A stretch of DNA of 50,563 nucleotides, from positions 1-50,563 of the forward strand of contig JAFGGA010000066.1 of assembly GCA_016930835.1 (NCBI GenBank), written 5' to 3'. A program made the translations under genes and the position numbers. Shown here piece by piece: positions 17,855 to 27,237 of the stretch. The DNA is from Deltaproteobacteria bacterium. Lineage in GTDB: Bacteria > Desulfobacterota > DSM-4660 > Desulfatiglandales > HGW-15. Under the pieces are notes generated by a model. It worked only from the letters and a program-made list of their open reading frames with translations. It had not been told where the DNA came from and searched no databases. Within the stretch, counting starts at the first letter, position 1. Each line of letters starts with the position of its first letter.

Positions 17855-18954
17855 AGAGGTCCGAGCCTTTCTTGAATTTCTTTTCGCTTTGAGGAAACGG
17901 TATCGCTGTATTCAAGCCGATAGATCTCAGCCAAGGTGATAAAAATCGTAATGATTAAGGGACCGTAAATAATACCCAAGATTCCAAAAAGCTTTAATCC
18001 CCCAAGGATGCCGATAAAGACGAGGATTGGATTCATTCGCATGCCTTTTCCGATGAATCGTGGCTTGAAGAAATATTCTATAATTGAGCTGTATGCCATA
18101 TTATAAAGAAGGTACCCGACCGCAATTCCAATATTTTTTTTTATCAGCAAGATTATAATGGTGGTAGGTATAAAAACAACTGAGGCACCGATAATCGGCA
18201 GGAATGCCAAAAAGCCGATAATTGTACCCCAAAGAAGGGGGGATCCCAAATCGAATAAAAAGAAACCGAATCCGCCCAAAATACCTTGAATCGTTCCGGA
18301 AAGGACGTTCCCAAAGATAACGGCACGTCCCATTTCACGGAATTTGTTCACCACCAATTCCTGTTGCTTGGCAGGGAAGGGGAGGAGATCCATGATATAG
18401 TTCTTGAGTCGTTCGCCGTCTCTAAAAATATAGTAGACAATCAACATCATTAGGAAAAAATTAACCAAAAATCCCAAAAGATTGGACGCAACGGCACTCA
18501 GTTGATTGGCCAGAAAAAGACCGACGTTTTTACCAATAGCAGTGGTTAATTCTTGGATATTTTGAGGGTTGAGTTCAATGTTGGCCAATTCAGTGATATT
18601 CCTTACCCGTTGCGCCCATACAGAATCACCTAAAATCCCTTGCTGAATTTCTTGTAGGGTAACGGAATTTTTTGTTCGATTATAAAAATCAAAGGCTTCA
18701 TTGGACAAGGCCCCAATAAACCAGCTCACAGGAACAATCAATATCATCATTATGAGAAGGGTCATTAAAAGGCTGGCTGCTATTTCGTTGTCTTTGAGGC
18801 CTTTTTTAACCCTGGAAAATATGGGATAAAATGCACTGGAAATGAGAAAAGCCAGTACAATGGCTGATAAATACGTCCAGGCGAGCATAAACAACAAAAT
18901 ATTAAAGCCCAATAATACAGCCAGGAATAGCTTTGAAATAAATGGTTTTTCCAT
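17851..18954 (-). CDS. AI-2E family (PerM/YdiK-type) membrane transporter
   Basis: 367 residues with about seven to eight membrane helices. The C-terminal blocks FGFFLFDLGSPLLWG, FLAFLPIIGA, KPRFIGKGMRMNPILVFIGILGGLKLFGILGIIYGPL are characteristic of the AI-2E/UPF0118 family. Family roles include Na+/H+ antiport and small-molecule export. It converges on the HgdB-like gene with a 4-base overlap. Confidence 0.88.
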   Translation of the reverse strand: MEKPFISKLFLAVLLGFNILLFMLAWTYLSAIVLAFLISSAFYPIFSRVKKGLKDNEIAASLLMTLLIMMILIVPVSWFIGALSNEAFDFYNRTKNSVTLQEIQQGILGDSVWAQRVRNITELANIELNPQNIQELTTAIGKNVGLFLANQLSAVASNLLGFLVNFFLMMLIVYYIFRDGERLKNYIMDLLPFPAKQQELVVNKFREMGRAVIFGNVLSGTIQGILGGFGFFLFDLGSPLLWGTIIGFLAFLPIIGASVVFIPTTIIILLIKKNIGIAVGYLLYNMAYSSIIEYFFKPRFIGKGMRMNPILVFIGILGGLKLFGILGIIYGPLIITIFITLAEIYRLEYSDTVSSKRKEIQERLGPL

Positions 18955-19205
18955 ATCTTATCTGTATATCTGGAATGAGATATTTTAGATATTTTAATTA
19001 CCATAATGGATGGTGGATCGCTAGTCAAAAAGATTTGCTACAAGGCAGGTCTGGAGATCAGCAAAGCGCACGAGAGCGGAAAGGGCAATTCCTTGATTGA
19101 TGGTCAACCTGAACTAACGCGATCATCCAAATTCGACGAATGAGGCATTAGTCAGGTTCGGATGTATACTTTAAAGCCTTAATATGTTTCAAACCTTAAT
19201 CATTT

Positions 19206-19286
19206 TTAGCTGGTCAGGCTTGCGACTATTCTGTAAACAAGGAAGACCATCAGCGAGGCATAAAATGTTATAAATAGTTTGTTCAT
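19206..19286 (-). CDS. 26-residue single-span membrane peptide
   Basis: Product MNKLFITFYASLMVFLVYRI followed by VASLTS: a short charged start, about 17 hydrophobic residues and a polar tail, so one membrane span. An excellent ribosome binding site (GGAGGGAG, within 19291-19299 on the minus strand) and a consensus sigma-54 promoter 45-60 bases upstream make it much more than a chance frame. Function unknown. The downstream minus-strand gene (18954) could be co-transcribed after about 250 bases. Those bases also contain a plus-strand open stretch (about 19024-19143) that looks like a gene remnant but has no start. Confidence 0.6.
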   Translation of the reverse strand: MNKLFITFYASLMVFLVYRIVASLTS

Positions 19287-19331
19287 TCTTTCTCCCTCCT
19301 ATTAGTCAATACATCTTTGATTTATTGGAAC

Positions 19332-19347
19332 AGCAAGGGATGTGCCA
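19332..19347 (-). promoter_or_regulatory. Sigma-54 (-24/-12) promoter
   Basis: On the minus strand TGGCACATCCCTTGCT matches TGGCAC-N5-TTGCW, with exactly 10 bases between the invariant GG and GC. It points at the 26-residue peptide gene; the predicted transcript start is near 19320. I did not identify enhancer sites. Confidence 0.8.
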
Positions 19348-19762
19348 TTTGGACTTTCCGATAAATTGTCTTTAAATTTAAGTTAGTTATACCGAGTGCG
19401 GAGAAAGAAGGTCTTGATTTTATGCAAAGAAATCTTAAAAAATAGGAATCTGAAGTTAATCATTGGGAAAAAGTTTACATATTTTTATTGAAATCTCAGA
19501 TTTTTTCCCATAGTATTACGATTCCCTAAGAGAAGAAAATTCTCTTTTCAACCCTTTTTTTACAAAAATGATGCCGGCTTCTCATTGAATAAGAATACAC
19601 ACTTGGATGCTTCATCATTTTCTAACCGGTCGAACCTATAGATGATTCATAAGATTTTTTCACCCTTTCGAATGACACTGTATTTCATTTTTCATAAGAT
19701 GATTTGGGATTTTCCAAATAACTAGAGAATAATACTTTAATTTTTTTCACGGGAGGAGACCG
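19348..19762. other. Intergenic region with hairpins upstream of the solute-binding protein
   Basis: No gene seen. TGGGAAAAA at about 19464 faces TTTTTCCCA at about 19502 as a long-loop inverted repeat, and AAGAGAA/TTCTCTT at about 19528-19546 forms a weak hairpin followed by a T-rich run. Any activator sites for the divergent sigma-54 promoter would be expected here. GGGAGGAG just before 19763 is the ribosome binding site of the next gene. Confidence 0.4.
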
Positions 19763-21295
19763 ATGAGAAGTATGTCGAGAGTAATGAGGAGGGGTTTAAG
19801 TTTAATATTGGCCATATCCTTGTTGTGGATTGTCCATCCTTTTAAGGCTAATGCCCAATCAAGCCCTAAATATGGCGGCGTACTGCGTATTATCCGGTTT
19901 TCGGGTCCGGGAACCCCCTTTGGGTGGCCTATCAAAACCCGTGGTTTGGATTCATTGGCCGCAAGTCCATGTCTCGAGCCATTAATGCGACAAGAGTGGG
20001 AGGGTCATTATGTACCGATACTGGCCACGGACATGTCCATCGCACCGGATAAAGGTTCCATTACATTCAAGTTGAGGAAGGGAGTCAAGTTTCATGATGG
20101 AACCGATTGGAATGCCGAGGCGGCAAAATTCAATCTGCAGGCATATATCGATAATAAAAAACCTGAAGCTAAGGATTGGAAATCCATCGATGTGATCGAT
20201 AATTATACCATTTGTATCCATCTCACAAAATTTGAGAATACCGGACTGCTCGATTTAGTCGGTCGCAAGATGGTATCTCCAGCAGCATATAAGACAAAAG
20301 GCGAGGAGTGGCTAGGCTGGCACCCGGTTGGAACAGGCCCTTTCGAGTTCGAAAGCTTTCAGCGGGATGTGAACTGTACCTATAAAAAATTTGAAGGATA
20401 CTGGCAAAAAGGTAAGCCTTACCTTGATGGCGTGGAATGGTTATATATCAAAGATCCTATGACCCAGACCGCGGCAATGAAGGCCGGTGAAGCGGACGTA
20501 CAAAGTGTAACACTCGGGAAAAACACGAGAGATATGGAGGCCGTGGGGCTTAATGTGGTTTATAAGATTAACGCGAGTTTAAACCTTATTCCCGACAGCG
20601 GCAACACCGATTCTCCTTACGCGGACCAACGCGTTCGAAATGCCGTTTCACACGCCCTGGATCGGGAGGCCTTTGTGAAGGCGTTGGGTTATGGCTTCTG
20701 GAAGGTTCAGTATCAGATGCCTATTGATGATAATCCGGCGTACATAAAAGGTTTCAAAGGCCGTGCATACGATCCTGAACGAGCAAAAAAATTTCTTGAG
20801 GAAGCGGGGTATCCCAAGGGGTTTGAAACAATGCTTATGCCCATGCCAGGTACGCCGCCGGATGTTTTTGCGGTTATTCAGAGCTATTTGGGTGCTGTCG
20901 GGATTAAGGTCAAAATCGAGCAGGTTCCCATGGGCAAGTTTATGTCCACCCGCACCGAAGGCTGGAATAATGGTTTGTTATTGCAGCCTTTCGCTGTATG
21001 GCAAAATTTCGGGAAGACCATGCAGTATTATATATCGTCTAAAAGTTCCGACTTTCCGGTCCTGAAAAGATTCCCGGAGATCGACACTCTAATAGACGAG
21101 GCTGTAGCGACCGTACAACCCGACGTCAATCTTTTACAGAGGGCGGTGAGGATGATGGATGAAAGGACGGTCACTATTCCAGTTTATTCCAGCGGTGGCG
21201 CCTACGCTCTGCAAAAGTATGTTAAAGATGCCGCTTTCTTGAAACTTGCCAATTGGAATGACTGGGTACCCGAGGATGCATGGATGGATAAATAA
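19763..21295 (+). CDS. ABC transporter substrate-binding protein, family 5 (peptide/nickel type)
   Basis: 510 residues with a signal peptide of about 31 residues ending KANAQ. The mature part starts with PKYGGVLRI and contains ILATDMSIAPDKGSITFKLRKGVKFHDGT, TGPFEFESF and DQRVRNAVSHALDREAFVKAL, the standard SBP_bac_5 blocks. It binds an oligopeptide-like or metal-chelate ligand in the periplasm. No permease or ATPase genes are adjacent, so it is an orphan. It ends with a good terminator at 21351. Confidence 0.92.
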   Translation: MRSMSRVMRRGLSLILAISLLWIVHPFKANAQSSPKYGGVLRIIRFSGPGTPFGWPIKTRGLDSLAASPCLEPLMRQEWEGHYVPILATDMSIAPDKGSITFKLRKGVKFHDGTDWNAEAAKFNLQAYIDNKKPEAKDWKSIDVIDNYTICIHLTKFENTGLLDLVGRKMVSPAAYKTKGEEWLGWHPVGTGPFEFESFQRDVNCTYKKFEGYWQKGKPYLDGVEWLYIKDPMTQTAAMKAGEADVQSVTLGKNTRDMEAVGLNVVYKINASLNLIPDSGNTDSPYADQRVRNAVSHALDREAFVKALGYGFWKVQYQMPIDDNPAYIKGFKGRAYDPERAKKFLEEAGYPKGFETMLMPMPGTPPDVFAVIQSYLGAVGIKVKIEQVPMGKFMSTRTEGWNNGLLLQPFAVWQNFGKTMQYYISSKSSDFPVLKRFPEIDTLIDEAVATVQPDVNLLQRAVRMMDERTVTIPVYSSGGAYALQKYVKDAAFLKLANWNDWVPEDAWMDK

Positions 21296-21350
21296 CACTA
21301 ACTGGTGTTCATCCATATACGAAGGTTTATGGATCCACGCTATCAGCAAT

Positions 21351-21380
21351 AAAAAACCCCGTCTTTTTGGCGGGGTTTTT
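21351..21380 (+). terminator. Rho-independent terminator after the solute-binding protein
   Basis: Stem AAAAACCCCG/CGGGGTTTTT with an 8-9 base loop and T-tract, 55 bases after the stop codon. Confidence 0.92.
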
Positions 21381-21493
21381 CATTAAAAAATAGAAATTCC
21401 TAAAAAATTCCTTCATAGGAGTGGATCAGCGAGATGGAGTTTCGATTGTTTAGGGATAGACACTTTTTAACAAATTGAAAAAAGGCGGCTAAA

Positions 21494-21829
21494 ATGAATA
21501 AAAGATCGTTGATTGGTTTGTTGTCCGGAGTGGTTCTCGGTGTTTTTTGTGTTTTGGGTGCCCATTTGAGGATGGGAGACCAAGCGACGGGTGTTTTTCT
21601 GTTCGCGACCTGGTTAAACAGAGTGATCATGGGGTTGATGATAGGTTTCTACTCACCTGTTTCAAATAAACTTATATCATCCGGGCTACGAGGAGCGGTG
21701 CTGGGTTTTATGGTAAGCCTTTCATTGTTCGTTGGGACGGATTTCCTTGATTTAACAGGGTTTATTGCGGGAATAATCTATGGCGTCATTATTGATATCG
21801 TATGCACGAAATACGGGATCCAAAAATAA
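21494..21829 (+). CDS. Small integral membrane protein, unknown function
   Basis: 111 residues with about four hydrophobic helices and glycine-rich turns (LIGLLSGVVLGVFCVLGAHL near the start, GFIAGIIYGVIIDIV near the end). It has no signal peptide beyond the first helix and only two cysteines. I do not recognise a named family. It stands alone, after a terminator and before the tRNA-Sec remnant. Confidence 0.65.
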   Translation: MNKRSLIGLLSGVVLGVFCVLGAHLRMGDQATGVFLFATWLNRVIMGLMIGFYSPVSNKLISSGLRGAVLGFMVSLSLFVGTDFLDLTGFIAGIIYGVIIDIVCTKYGIQK

Positions 21830-21872
21830 AATAGGGGATTAAGAAAATACCTTAACTCCTTGATTTTTATAG

Positions 21873-21945
21873 TGGCGGAAGTGCATGGGAATCGAACCTG
21901 TCTATGAGGGTATCAGATCTTTAAACCGGATTTGAAGTCATGCGA
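21873..21945 (-). pseudogene. Remnant of the 3' half of tRNA-Sec (selC)
   Basis: On the minus strand GACTTCAAATCCGG (anticodon loop with TCA) is followed, after a variable region of about 27 bases, by GGTTCGATTCC and ATGCACTTCCGCCA. These are the T-loop, acceptor strand and encoded CCA of a bacterial selenocysteine tRNA, at the right spacing. The expected 5' acceptor strand GGAAGTGC is missing, and the T-stem and anticodon stem are mismatched, so this is not functional. It sits close to the composition change in the window. The rest of the gap (21946-22319) shows no gene. Confidence 0.6.
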
Positions 21946-22319
21946 TTTTACATGTAATTTCAAATAATTAATATAGGATGCCCTAGAATTATCCGAAATC
22001 TTACCAGTATTTTTTCTTCTGGGACAAGGGCATTGGATTACCATTAACCTTTTCTCTCGCCTCTTTCGGATACTCCGGAAAACATTAATGTAAATTCTCA
22101 TCGAGGCCATTTTAATGTACCATTTTTCAAGCGCATGAGGTCAAAGCTGTATTTGATGAATAGATCAATTTATGCGAGTTGATCTTGAGATGGAACGATT
22201 GTGGTATAAAATGAAATACGTAGTTTAGGGAAAGCATATACTGGATTTACCTGATTCACGCAATGTTTCTCTTGTGCTAGGTTTTTCATTATCATTTGTA
22301 AGGAAAGGGGGGCTGAAAA

Positions 22320-23078
22320 ATGCTTCGAAGCATAAAAGAGCTTTTTAACTATACACTGGAAGCGGAAGACGGCTTGATCGGGAGATGCAAGGATTTCCTG
22401 TTTGATGATGAGACCTGGACGATCCGTTATATGGTGGCGGATACAAGCAGGTGGCTGGTCGGTCGAAAAGTCTTGATTTCTCCCATTTCATTGGGAGAGC
22501 CCGACTGGGGTTCCAGGCTTTTTCCGGTGCGGCTCACCAAAAAACAGATCGAAGACGCACCCCATCTAGATGAACATGCGCCGGTCAGCCGGCAACATGA
22601 AATCAAGTGGTCACGATACTATGGCTGGCCTTATTACTGGGAAGGTGCCGGGATATGGGGTGCGGCATCATACCCTAGCGCCCTGTTCATCCAAAAACAA
22701 ATGGAAGCAGCCGAACAAACTGAAAAGGCTGAGAAAAGTGAGCAGGATAAGCATTTGCGTTCAGCTCACGAGGTAACCGGCTATCATATTCATGCGAAAG
22801 ATGGATCCATTGGACATGTGGATGATTTTATCCTGGATGATAAGACTTGGAGCATACGGTACATGATTGTGGATACCCGAAACTGGATACCGGGTAAGAA
22901 GATCCTGGCATCACCTGGTTGGATCGAGTCAGTGGATTGGCATGAAAAAGAGGTGCAGGTCAATTTGACGAAAGAGATGATCAAAAACGGCCCGGAATAT
23001 AATCCTTCCGCCCCGATCAATCGGGAGTATGAAGTTAGATTGTATGATTTTTACGGCCGGCCCAAATATTGGGAATAA
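22320..23078 (+). CDS. Duplicated PRC-barrel protein
   Basis: 252 residues composed of two PRC-barrel repeats, about 1-90 and 150-240, each with the pattern G.I..V/C.DF.FDD.TW.IRYM.VDT..W..GRK.L.SP followed by a V.LTK..I...P acidic tail with PV/PI.R..E. A charged linker with lysine and glutamate joins them. Each unit ends near a YG.P.YWE motif. PRC barrels mediate RNA processing or photosystem and envelope assembly in different proteins; the role here is unknown. It has no signal peptide. Confidence 0.88.
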   Translation: MLRSIKELFNYTLEAEDGLIGRCKDFLFDDETWTIRYMVADTSRWLVGRKVLISPISLGEPDWGSRLFPVRLTKKQIEDAPHLDEHAPVSRQHEIKWSRYYGWPYYWEGAGIWGAASYPSALFIQKQMEAAEQTEKAEKSEQDKHLRSAHEVTGYHIHAKDGSIGHVDDFILDDKTWSIRYMIVDTRNWIPGKKILASPGWIESVDWHEKEVQVNLTKEMIKNGPEYNPSAPINREYEVRLYDFYGRPKYWE

Positions 23079-23110
23079 TCGAGCGAACAATGTTTTATGG
23101 AGGGTGTGAT

Positions 23111-23285
23111 ATGGATAATGTTGATCGTATCTTGGTTGTATCCAGAAGCACCTAACATCGCCTTAAAACCGTTTATCATAAAATTTCTCTAGCAAAAAAA
23201 TATTAAGCGAAATTGCTCGTTTTGCACATTCTCCATAATCCTTTTGGGCTCAATGGATGAAGCCTGCCCATCAAAGCACTAGCCA
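23111..23285 (+). pseudogene. Decayed universal stress protein (UspA family)
   Basis: A good ribosome binding site (GGAGGG) precedes ATG 23111. The frame reads MDNVDRILVVSRST, then TAA, then HRLKTVYHKISLAKKY. In a shifted frame AKLLVLHILHNPFGLNG follows, then TGA and SLPIKALA. These are consecutive UspA blocks (IL.VSRST...ISLA..Y.A.L.VLH). There are at least two nonsense codons and one frameshift, and the C-terminal part is missing. Confidence 0.7.
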
Positions 23286-23327
23286 TATGGAATCTTCCAT
23301 AACTAATATCCTTCGAGTTTCGATCCT

Positions 23328-23520
23328 CTAATTTCCCTTTCCCGCGCCGCAGACCGTGCATTTATGCGGTGCACCGCTTTCCAAGGGTATAGCCGCATAC
23401 CTCACAAACCTGTACATGGATATATTCCGCGTGTTGAATGGCCGAAAAGAGGCAAGAGACATTGGAATAATCTTCTTTTTCCGCCTGAACACCGAAATGG
23501 CGATACCGCATATTGGCCAT
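23328..23520 (-). pseudogene. Internally deleted and frameshifted rubrerythrin
   Basis: From ATG 23520 (after AAGGGGGTGAG) the frame reads MANMRYRHFGVQAEKEDYSN with VSCLFSAIQHAEYIH, the N-terminal helix of rubrerythrin. It jumps directly to VCEVCGYTL, the start of the rubredoxin-like domain, and after one extra G continues in another frame as ESGAPHKCTVCGAGKGN. The central four-helix-bundle region is absent and a +1 shift breaks the tail, so the gene is dead. The intact protein would have reduced peroxide. Confidence 0.8.
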
Positions 23521-23820
23521 GCTCTCACCCCCTTATCAGGAATAGGGCAGGCTCTGCCTTCTACCTCAATTCCGAGGAAGAGGGTAGGGCTGAGGCAGTG
23601 AAGCATGTCAAGAATATTTTGAGACTTTTAATGGCATGCCGGTCTAGAGAAAAATGAAACCATACGAATTACCGTCAATGAAGCCGGCAAATACATGTGT
23701 TCCCGTATTGAAACGATCCGGTAAAAAGATGGATCATTTTTGGATGGGAATTTCAGGACTATAACGATACCGTTATAAAAGGAGAAGAGGGACCTTAGAT
23801 ATAGGCCCCTGGGAAAATTT

Positions 23821-24003
23821 ATGAAGCTCAAAGGCAAAGCAGCAATCATCACGGGTGCCGGAAGGGGGTTAGGACGGTCTGTTGCCTTGGCCATGGCAAG
23901 ATAAGGAGCACGGGCAGCCTTGATAAGCCGTTCCTCGGATGAGCTCAAAGTCGTTAGGGATCAGATAGAGGCCTTGGGTGCAGAGGTTCTTATTTATAAA
24001 GGA
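23821..24003 (+). pseudogene. Truncated short-chain dehydrogenase (SDR) with nonsense codon
   Basis: Translation MKLKGKAAIITGAGRGLGRS VALAMAR carries the SDR nucleotide-binding motif TGxxxGxG. It then meets TAA where a Glu codon is expected (AREGA), and continues GARAALISRSSDELKVVRDQ and IEALGAEVLIYKGD. Homology stops there and the YHS-LDH gene begins. Only the first third of an SDR remains. An upstream TTG (23920) that would fuse the remnant to the next gene should not be used as that gene's start. Confidence 0.8.
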
Positions 24004-24012
24004 GATAAAGAC

Positions 24013-25116
24013 ATGACTACAGCGATAGACCCGGTTTGCGGCATGGAGGTGGAGCGAGATCAAGCATCTTACTCGATTACGTACCAGGGGAAGCCCTATT
24101 ATTTTTGCAGCGAAATCTGCAGGACAGCCTTTGAGAAGGACCCTCAAAAATATCTAAAGACCTTGGAAAAAGATAGGCTGGAAACCCGGAAGGTGGTGGT
24201 GGTCGGCGCAGGGCAAGTAGGGGCGACTTTTTCATTCGCGCTCATGTCAAGCGGTCTGGCATCCCATATTATTCTGGTGGACATTCATCCGGAGTTGGCC
24301 GAGGGCCATTCCATGGACCTCAATCATGGTTTATCTTTTGTGCAACCGACCATCATTCAATCCGGCGACTACTCGGAATGTAAAGGCGCTGATGTCGTCG
24401 TGGTAACCGCCGGTGCCGCTCAGAAGGAGGGAGAATCCAGACTGGATCTGGTTCGTAAAAATGCGGGAATCTTTAAAGAAATCATTCCTCAAATCACGGC
24501 CCATGATCCGGGTATATTGCTCATCGTCTCAAATCCCGTGGATGTGCTGACATATGTGGCCCTGAAAGTTTCGGGATATGCCATGAACCGGGTGATCGGC
24601 TCCGGCACATCCCTGGATACGGCGAGATTCCGGTTTCTCTTAAGCAGGCACTGTAAAGTGGACCCGAGAAATGTCCATGCCTATATTATCGGTGAACATG
24701 GGGACAGCGAGGTGCCTTTGTGGAGCCTGGTCAATATCGCGGGTGTCCCTTTTTTGGATTATTGCCCCGTATGTGGCAAGAATTGTTCGCCCCATGAAAG
24801 GGAAGATATCTTCAAGCAGGTCAAGAACGCGGCCTATGAGATTATCACTAAAAAGGGATACACCAATTTTGCCATTGCCCTGGCCCTGGTGCGGATAGTG
24901 GGCAGCATTATCCGGAACGAGAACAGTGTTCTCACGGTATCCACCTTGCTCGATCATTACCATGGTATCAAAGATGTTTGTTTAAGTATCCCCGTGATCC
25001 TGAATAGAAACGGTGTGTTTAAGCAGGTGCCCGTTGTGATGAATGAGACGGAAACAAAGGCATTACAGTCATCCGCGAAGACTTTGAAGGAAGTAATCGA
25101 TGAACTAGAGATATAA
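24013..25116 (+). CDS. YHS domain fused to L-lactate/malate dehydrogenase
   Basis: 367 residues. Residues about 5-48 are a YHS metal-binding domain (DPVCGMEV, then YYFCSEICRTAFEKDP). From about 60 onward is a full NAD-dependent lactate/malate dehydrogenase: VVVVGAGQVGATFSF, TAGAAQKEGESRLDLV, IVSNPVDVLTYVA and the catalytic IIGEHGDSE. Gln in AAQKEGESR is the lactate-type specificity residue (malate enzymes have Arg). A C-P-V-C-G-K-N-C cluster lies near residue 255. ATG 24013 has AAAGGAG upstream. It sits 3 bases before a copper ATPase, whose relatives often carry YHS domains, so copper or redox-sensitive control of lactate oxidation is possible but unproven. Confidence 0.88.
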   Translation: MTTAIDPVCGMEVERDQASYSITYQGKPYYFCSEICRTAFEKDPQKYLKTLEKDRLETRKVVVVGAGQVGATFSFALMSSGLASHIILVDIHPELAEGHSMDLNHGLSFVQPTIIQSGDYSECKGADVVVVTAGAAQKEGESRLDLVRKNAGIFKEIIPQITAHDPGILLIVSNPVDVLTYVALKVSGYAMNRVIGSGTSLDTARFRFLLSRHCKVDPRNVHAYIIGEHGDSEVPLWSLVNIAGVPFLDYCPVCGKNCSPHEREDIFKQVKNAAYEIITKKGYTNFAIALALVRIVGSIIRNENSVLTVSTLLDHYHGIKDVCLSIPVILNRNGVFKQVPVVMNETETKALQSSAKTLKEVIDELEI

Positions 25117-25119
25117 GAA

Positions 25120-27237
25120 GTGAATACATATATGGCGAAACATACGATGCATGAACAAGGCAAGCAGGATTTATCCGTCGATCACGGGCAGCAAGATGGT
25201 CGTGCCATGTCCGGTGATCATCGTACCATGAGCCATGGGGAACATGGGTCAGGCAAAGGTCATGCTGACCATAAAGACCACAAAGGCGGTGGCCATCACG
25301 CACACATGGCGGCTGATTTCAAAAGACGGTTTTGGATTTCGTTGATCTCCACTGTTCCCATTTTAATCCTTTCGCCTATGATTCAGTCCTTCCTGGGCTT
25401 TAAACAGGCATTCACATTTCCGGGGGATGCTTATGTGCTCTGGCTGTTATCTTCTTTTGTTTTCCTTTACGGCGGTTGGCCTTTCCTTAAAGGTCTGTTC
25501 GATGAACTGGGGAAAAAACAGCCCGGCATGATGACCCTGATCGCCATCGCCATTACCACCGCCTATGCATACAGCAGCGTGGTGGTGTTCGGTTTGAGCG
25601 GTAAGGTGTTTTTTTGGGAACTGGCAACCCTGATCGACATCATGCTCCTGGGTCACTGGATTGAGATGAAATCCGTAATGGGTGCATCCCGCGCCCTGGA
25701 AGAGTTGGCCGAACTCATGCCGTCAACGGCTCACTTGATCAAGTCCGATGGAAATATGCAGGAGGTTCCGGTGGAAAAATTGGGAGCCGGTGAACGGGTG
25801 TTGGTGAAGCCGGGAGAAAAGGTTCCCATGGACGGTGAGGTGGTGGAGGGAGAGAGTTCCGTTAACGAGGCCATGTTGACGGGTGAATCCAAACCCGTTG
25901 AAAAGACAGTCGGTTCCAAGGTCATCGGGGGTGCCGTCAACGGGGAAGGTTCCATAACCGTCGAAGTTCAAAAAACCGGTCAGGAATCATTCTTGTCGCA
26001 GACCATCGCGCTTGTGGAAGAGGCCCAGCAGAGCAAATCCCGAAGCCAGGATCTGGCCAACCGGGCCGCACTGTGGCTGACCATTATCGCCCTTTCTTGC
26101 GGAGCTATTACGTTGATTGTATGGTTTGCCTTTATGAGCAGGGATTTTGCCTTCTCATTGGAACGAGCGGTGACGGTGATGGTTATCACGTGCCCTCATG
26201 CCCTGGGGCTTGCCGTCCCCCTGGTGGTAGCCGTATCCACGGCATTGTCCGCTAAGAACGGCCTGTTGATCAGGGACAGGGCGTCGTTTGAAAGGGGCAG
26301 AAACATACAGGCGATCATCTTTGATAAGACCGGCACACTCACCAAAGGGGAATTCGGTGTGACGGATACGGTTGTTTTTCAAGACGACATGGATGAAAAC
26401 CAATTGCTCCAATATGCCGCTTCCGTAGAAACTCACTCGGAACATCCCATTGCAAAGGGGATCGCCGCCGCGGTGGAAAACCCATCGCAGGTAGAGGACT
26501 TTAAGTCTATCCCGGGGAAAGGGGCCCGGGGCCGGGTAGACGGAAAAGACGTACAGGTCGTCAGTCCAGGCTTCCTGAAGGAGAATGACATCGTCATGGA
26601 TGACGAGCGGATTGAAAAATTCAATTCTCAAGGAAAAACGGTTGTCTTTATCATTATGGATGGAGACCTCAAGGGGGCCATAGCCCTGGCGGATATCATT
26701 CGAGATGAGTCAAAAAAAGCCATCGCCGAACTCAAAGAAATGGGCCTGCGTTGTATGATGCTCACCGGAGACAACGAGCTGGTCGCCCAGTGGGTTTCCG
26801 AAGAAATCGGCCTGGACGAATATTTCGCGGAGGTCCTGCCAAAGGATAAGGCGGACAAGGTCAAAGAAGTGCAGGCAAGAGGCTTGGTCGTAGCCATGAC
26901 GGGTGACGGGGTCAATGACGCCCCGGCCCTTGCCCAGGCGGATATAGGGATCGCCATTGGTGCCGGTACGGATGTGGCCATCCAGACAGCGGACATCATT
27001 CTGGTCAGGAGTAATCCCATGGATGCAGTATCGATCCTGGGTCTCGCCCGAGCCACATACCGCAAAATGGTCCAGAATCTAGTGTGGGCCACGGGCTATA
27101 ACGCCTTTGCCATTCCCCTGGCGGCCGGTGTCTTCTATGGATACGGTGTGATTCTGTCACCGGCCATGGGCGCGGTTTTGATGTCGCTTAGCACAGTGAT
27201 CGTGGCCGTTAACGCCAGATTCTTGAAAATAGCTTAA
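25120..27237 (+). CDS. copB: CopB-type P1B copper-transporting ATPase
   Basis: 705 residues from GTG 25120 (701 from ATG 25132; both starts have weak ribosome binding sites). A His/Met/Gly-rich cytosolic N-terminus (about 5-65) precedes the membrane domain. Signatures: LTGES actuator loop, membrane CPH in [11 protein letters not shown], phosphorylation site [20 protein letters not shown], and the last helix [15 protein letters not shown] with a His-rich N-terminus defines the P1B-3/CopB group, which exports copper (or silver) ions from the cytoplasm. It follows the YHS-LDH gene directly. Confidence 0.93.
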   Translation: MNTYMAKHTMHEQGKQDLSVDHGQQDGRAMSGDHRTMSHGEHGSGKGHADHKDHKGGGHHAHMAADFKRRFWISLISTVPILILSPMIQSFLGFKQAFTFPGDAYVLWLLSSFVFLYGGWPFLKGLFDELGKKQPGMMTLIAIAITTAYAYSSVVVFGLSGKVFFWELATLIDIMLLGHWIEMKSVMGASRALEELAELMPSTAHLIKSDGNMQEVPVEKLGAGERVLVKPGEKVPMDGEVVEGESSVNEAMLTGESKPVEKTVGSKVIGGAVNGEGSITVEVQKTGQESFLSQTIALVEEAQQSKSRSQDLANRAALWLTIIALSCGAITLIVWFAFMSRDFAFSLERAVTVMVITCPHALGLAVPLVVAVSTALSAKNGLLIRDRASFERGRNIQAIIFDKTGTLTKGEFGVTDTVVFQDDMDENQLLQYAASVETHSEHPIAKGIAAAVENPSQVEDFKSIPGKGARGRVDGKDVQVVSPGFLKENDIVMDDERIEKFNSQGKTVVFIIMDGDLKGAIALADIIRDESKKAIAELKEMGLRCMMLTGDNELVAQWVSEEIGLDEYFAEVLPKDKADKVKEVQARGLVVAMTGDGVNDAPALAQADIGIAIGAGTDVAIQTADIILVRSNPMDAVSILGLARATYRKMVQNLVWATGYNAFAIPLAAGVFYGYGVILSPAMGAVLMSLSTVIVAVNARFLKIA

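Noticed and set aside
23356-23657. Two overlapping plus-strand frames of 81 and 97 codons
   Set aside because: They are antisense to the clearly recognisable rubrerythrin remnant and show no family features.
23920-24012. N-terminal extension of the YHS-LDH protein
   Set aside because: This stretch is the tail of the SDR remnant; ATG 24013 with AAAGGAG is the natural start.
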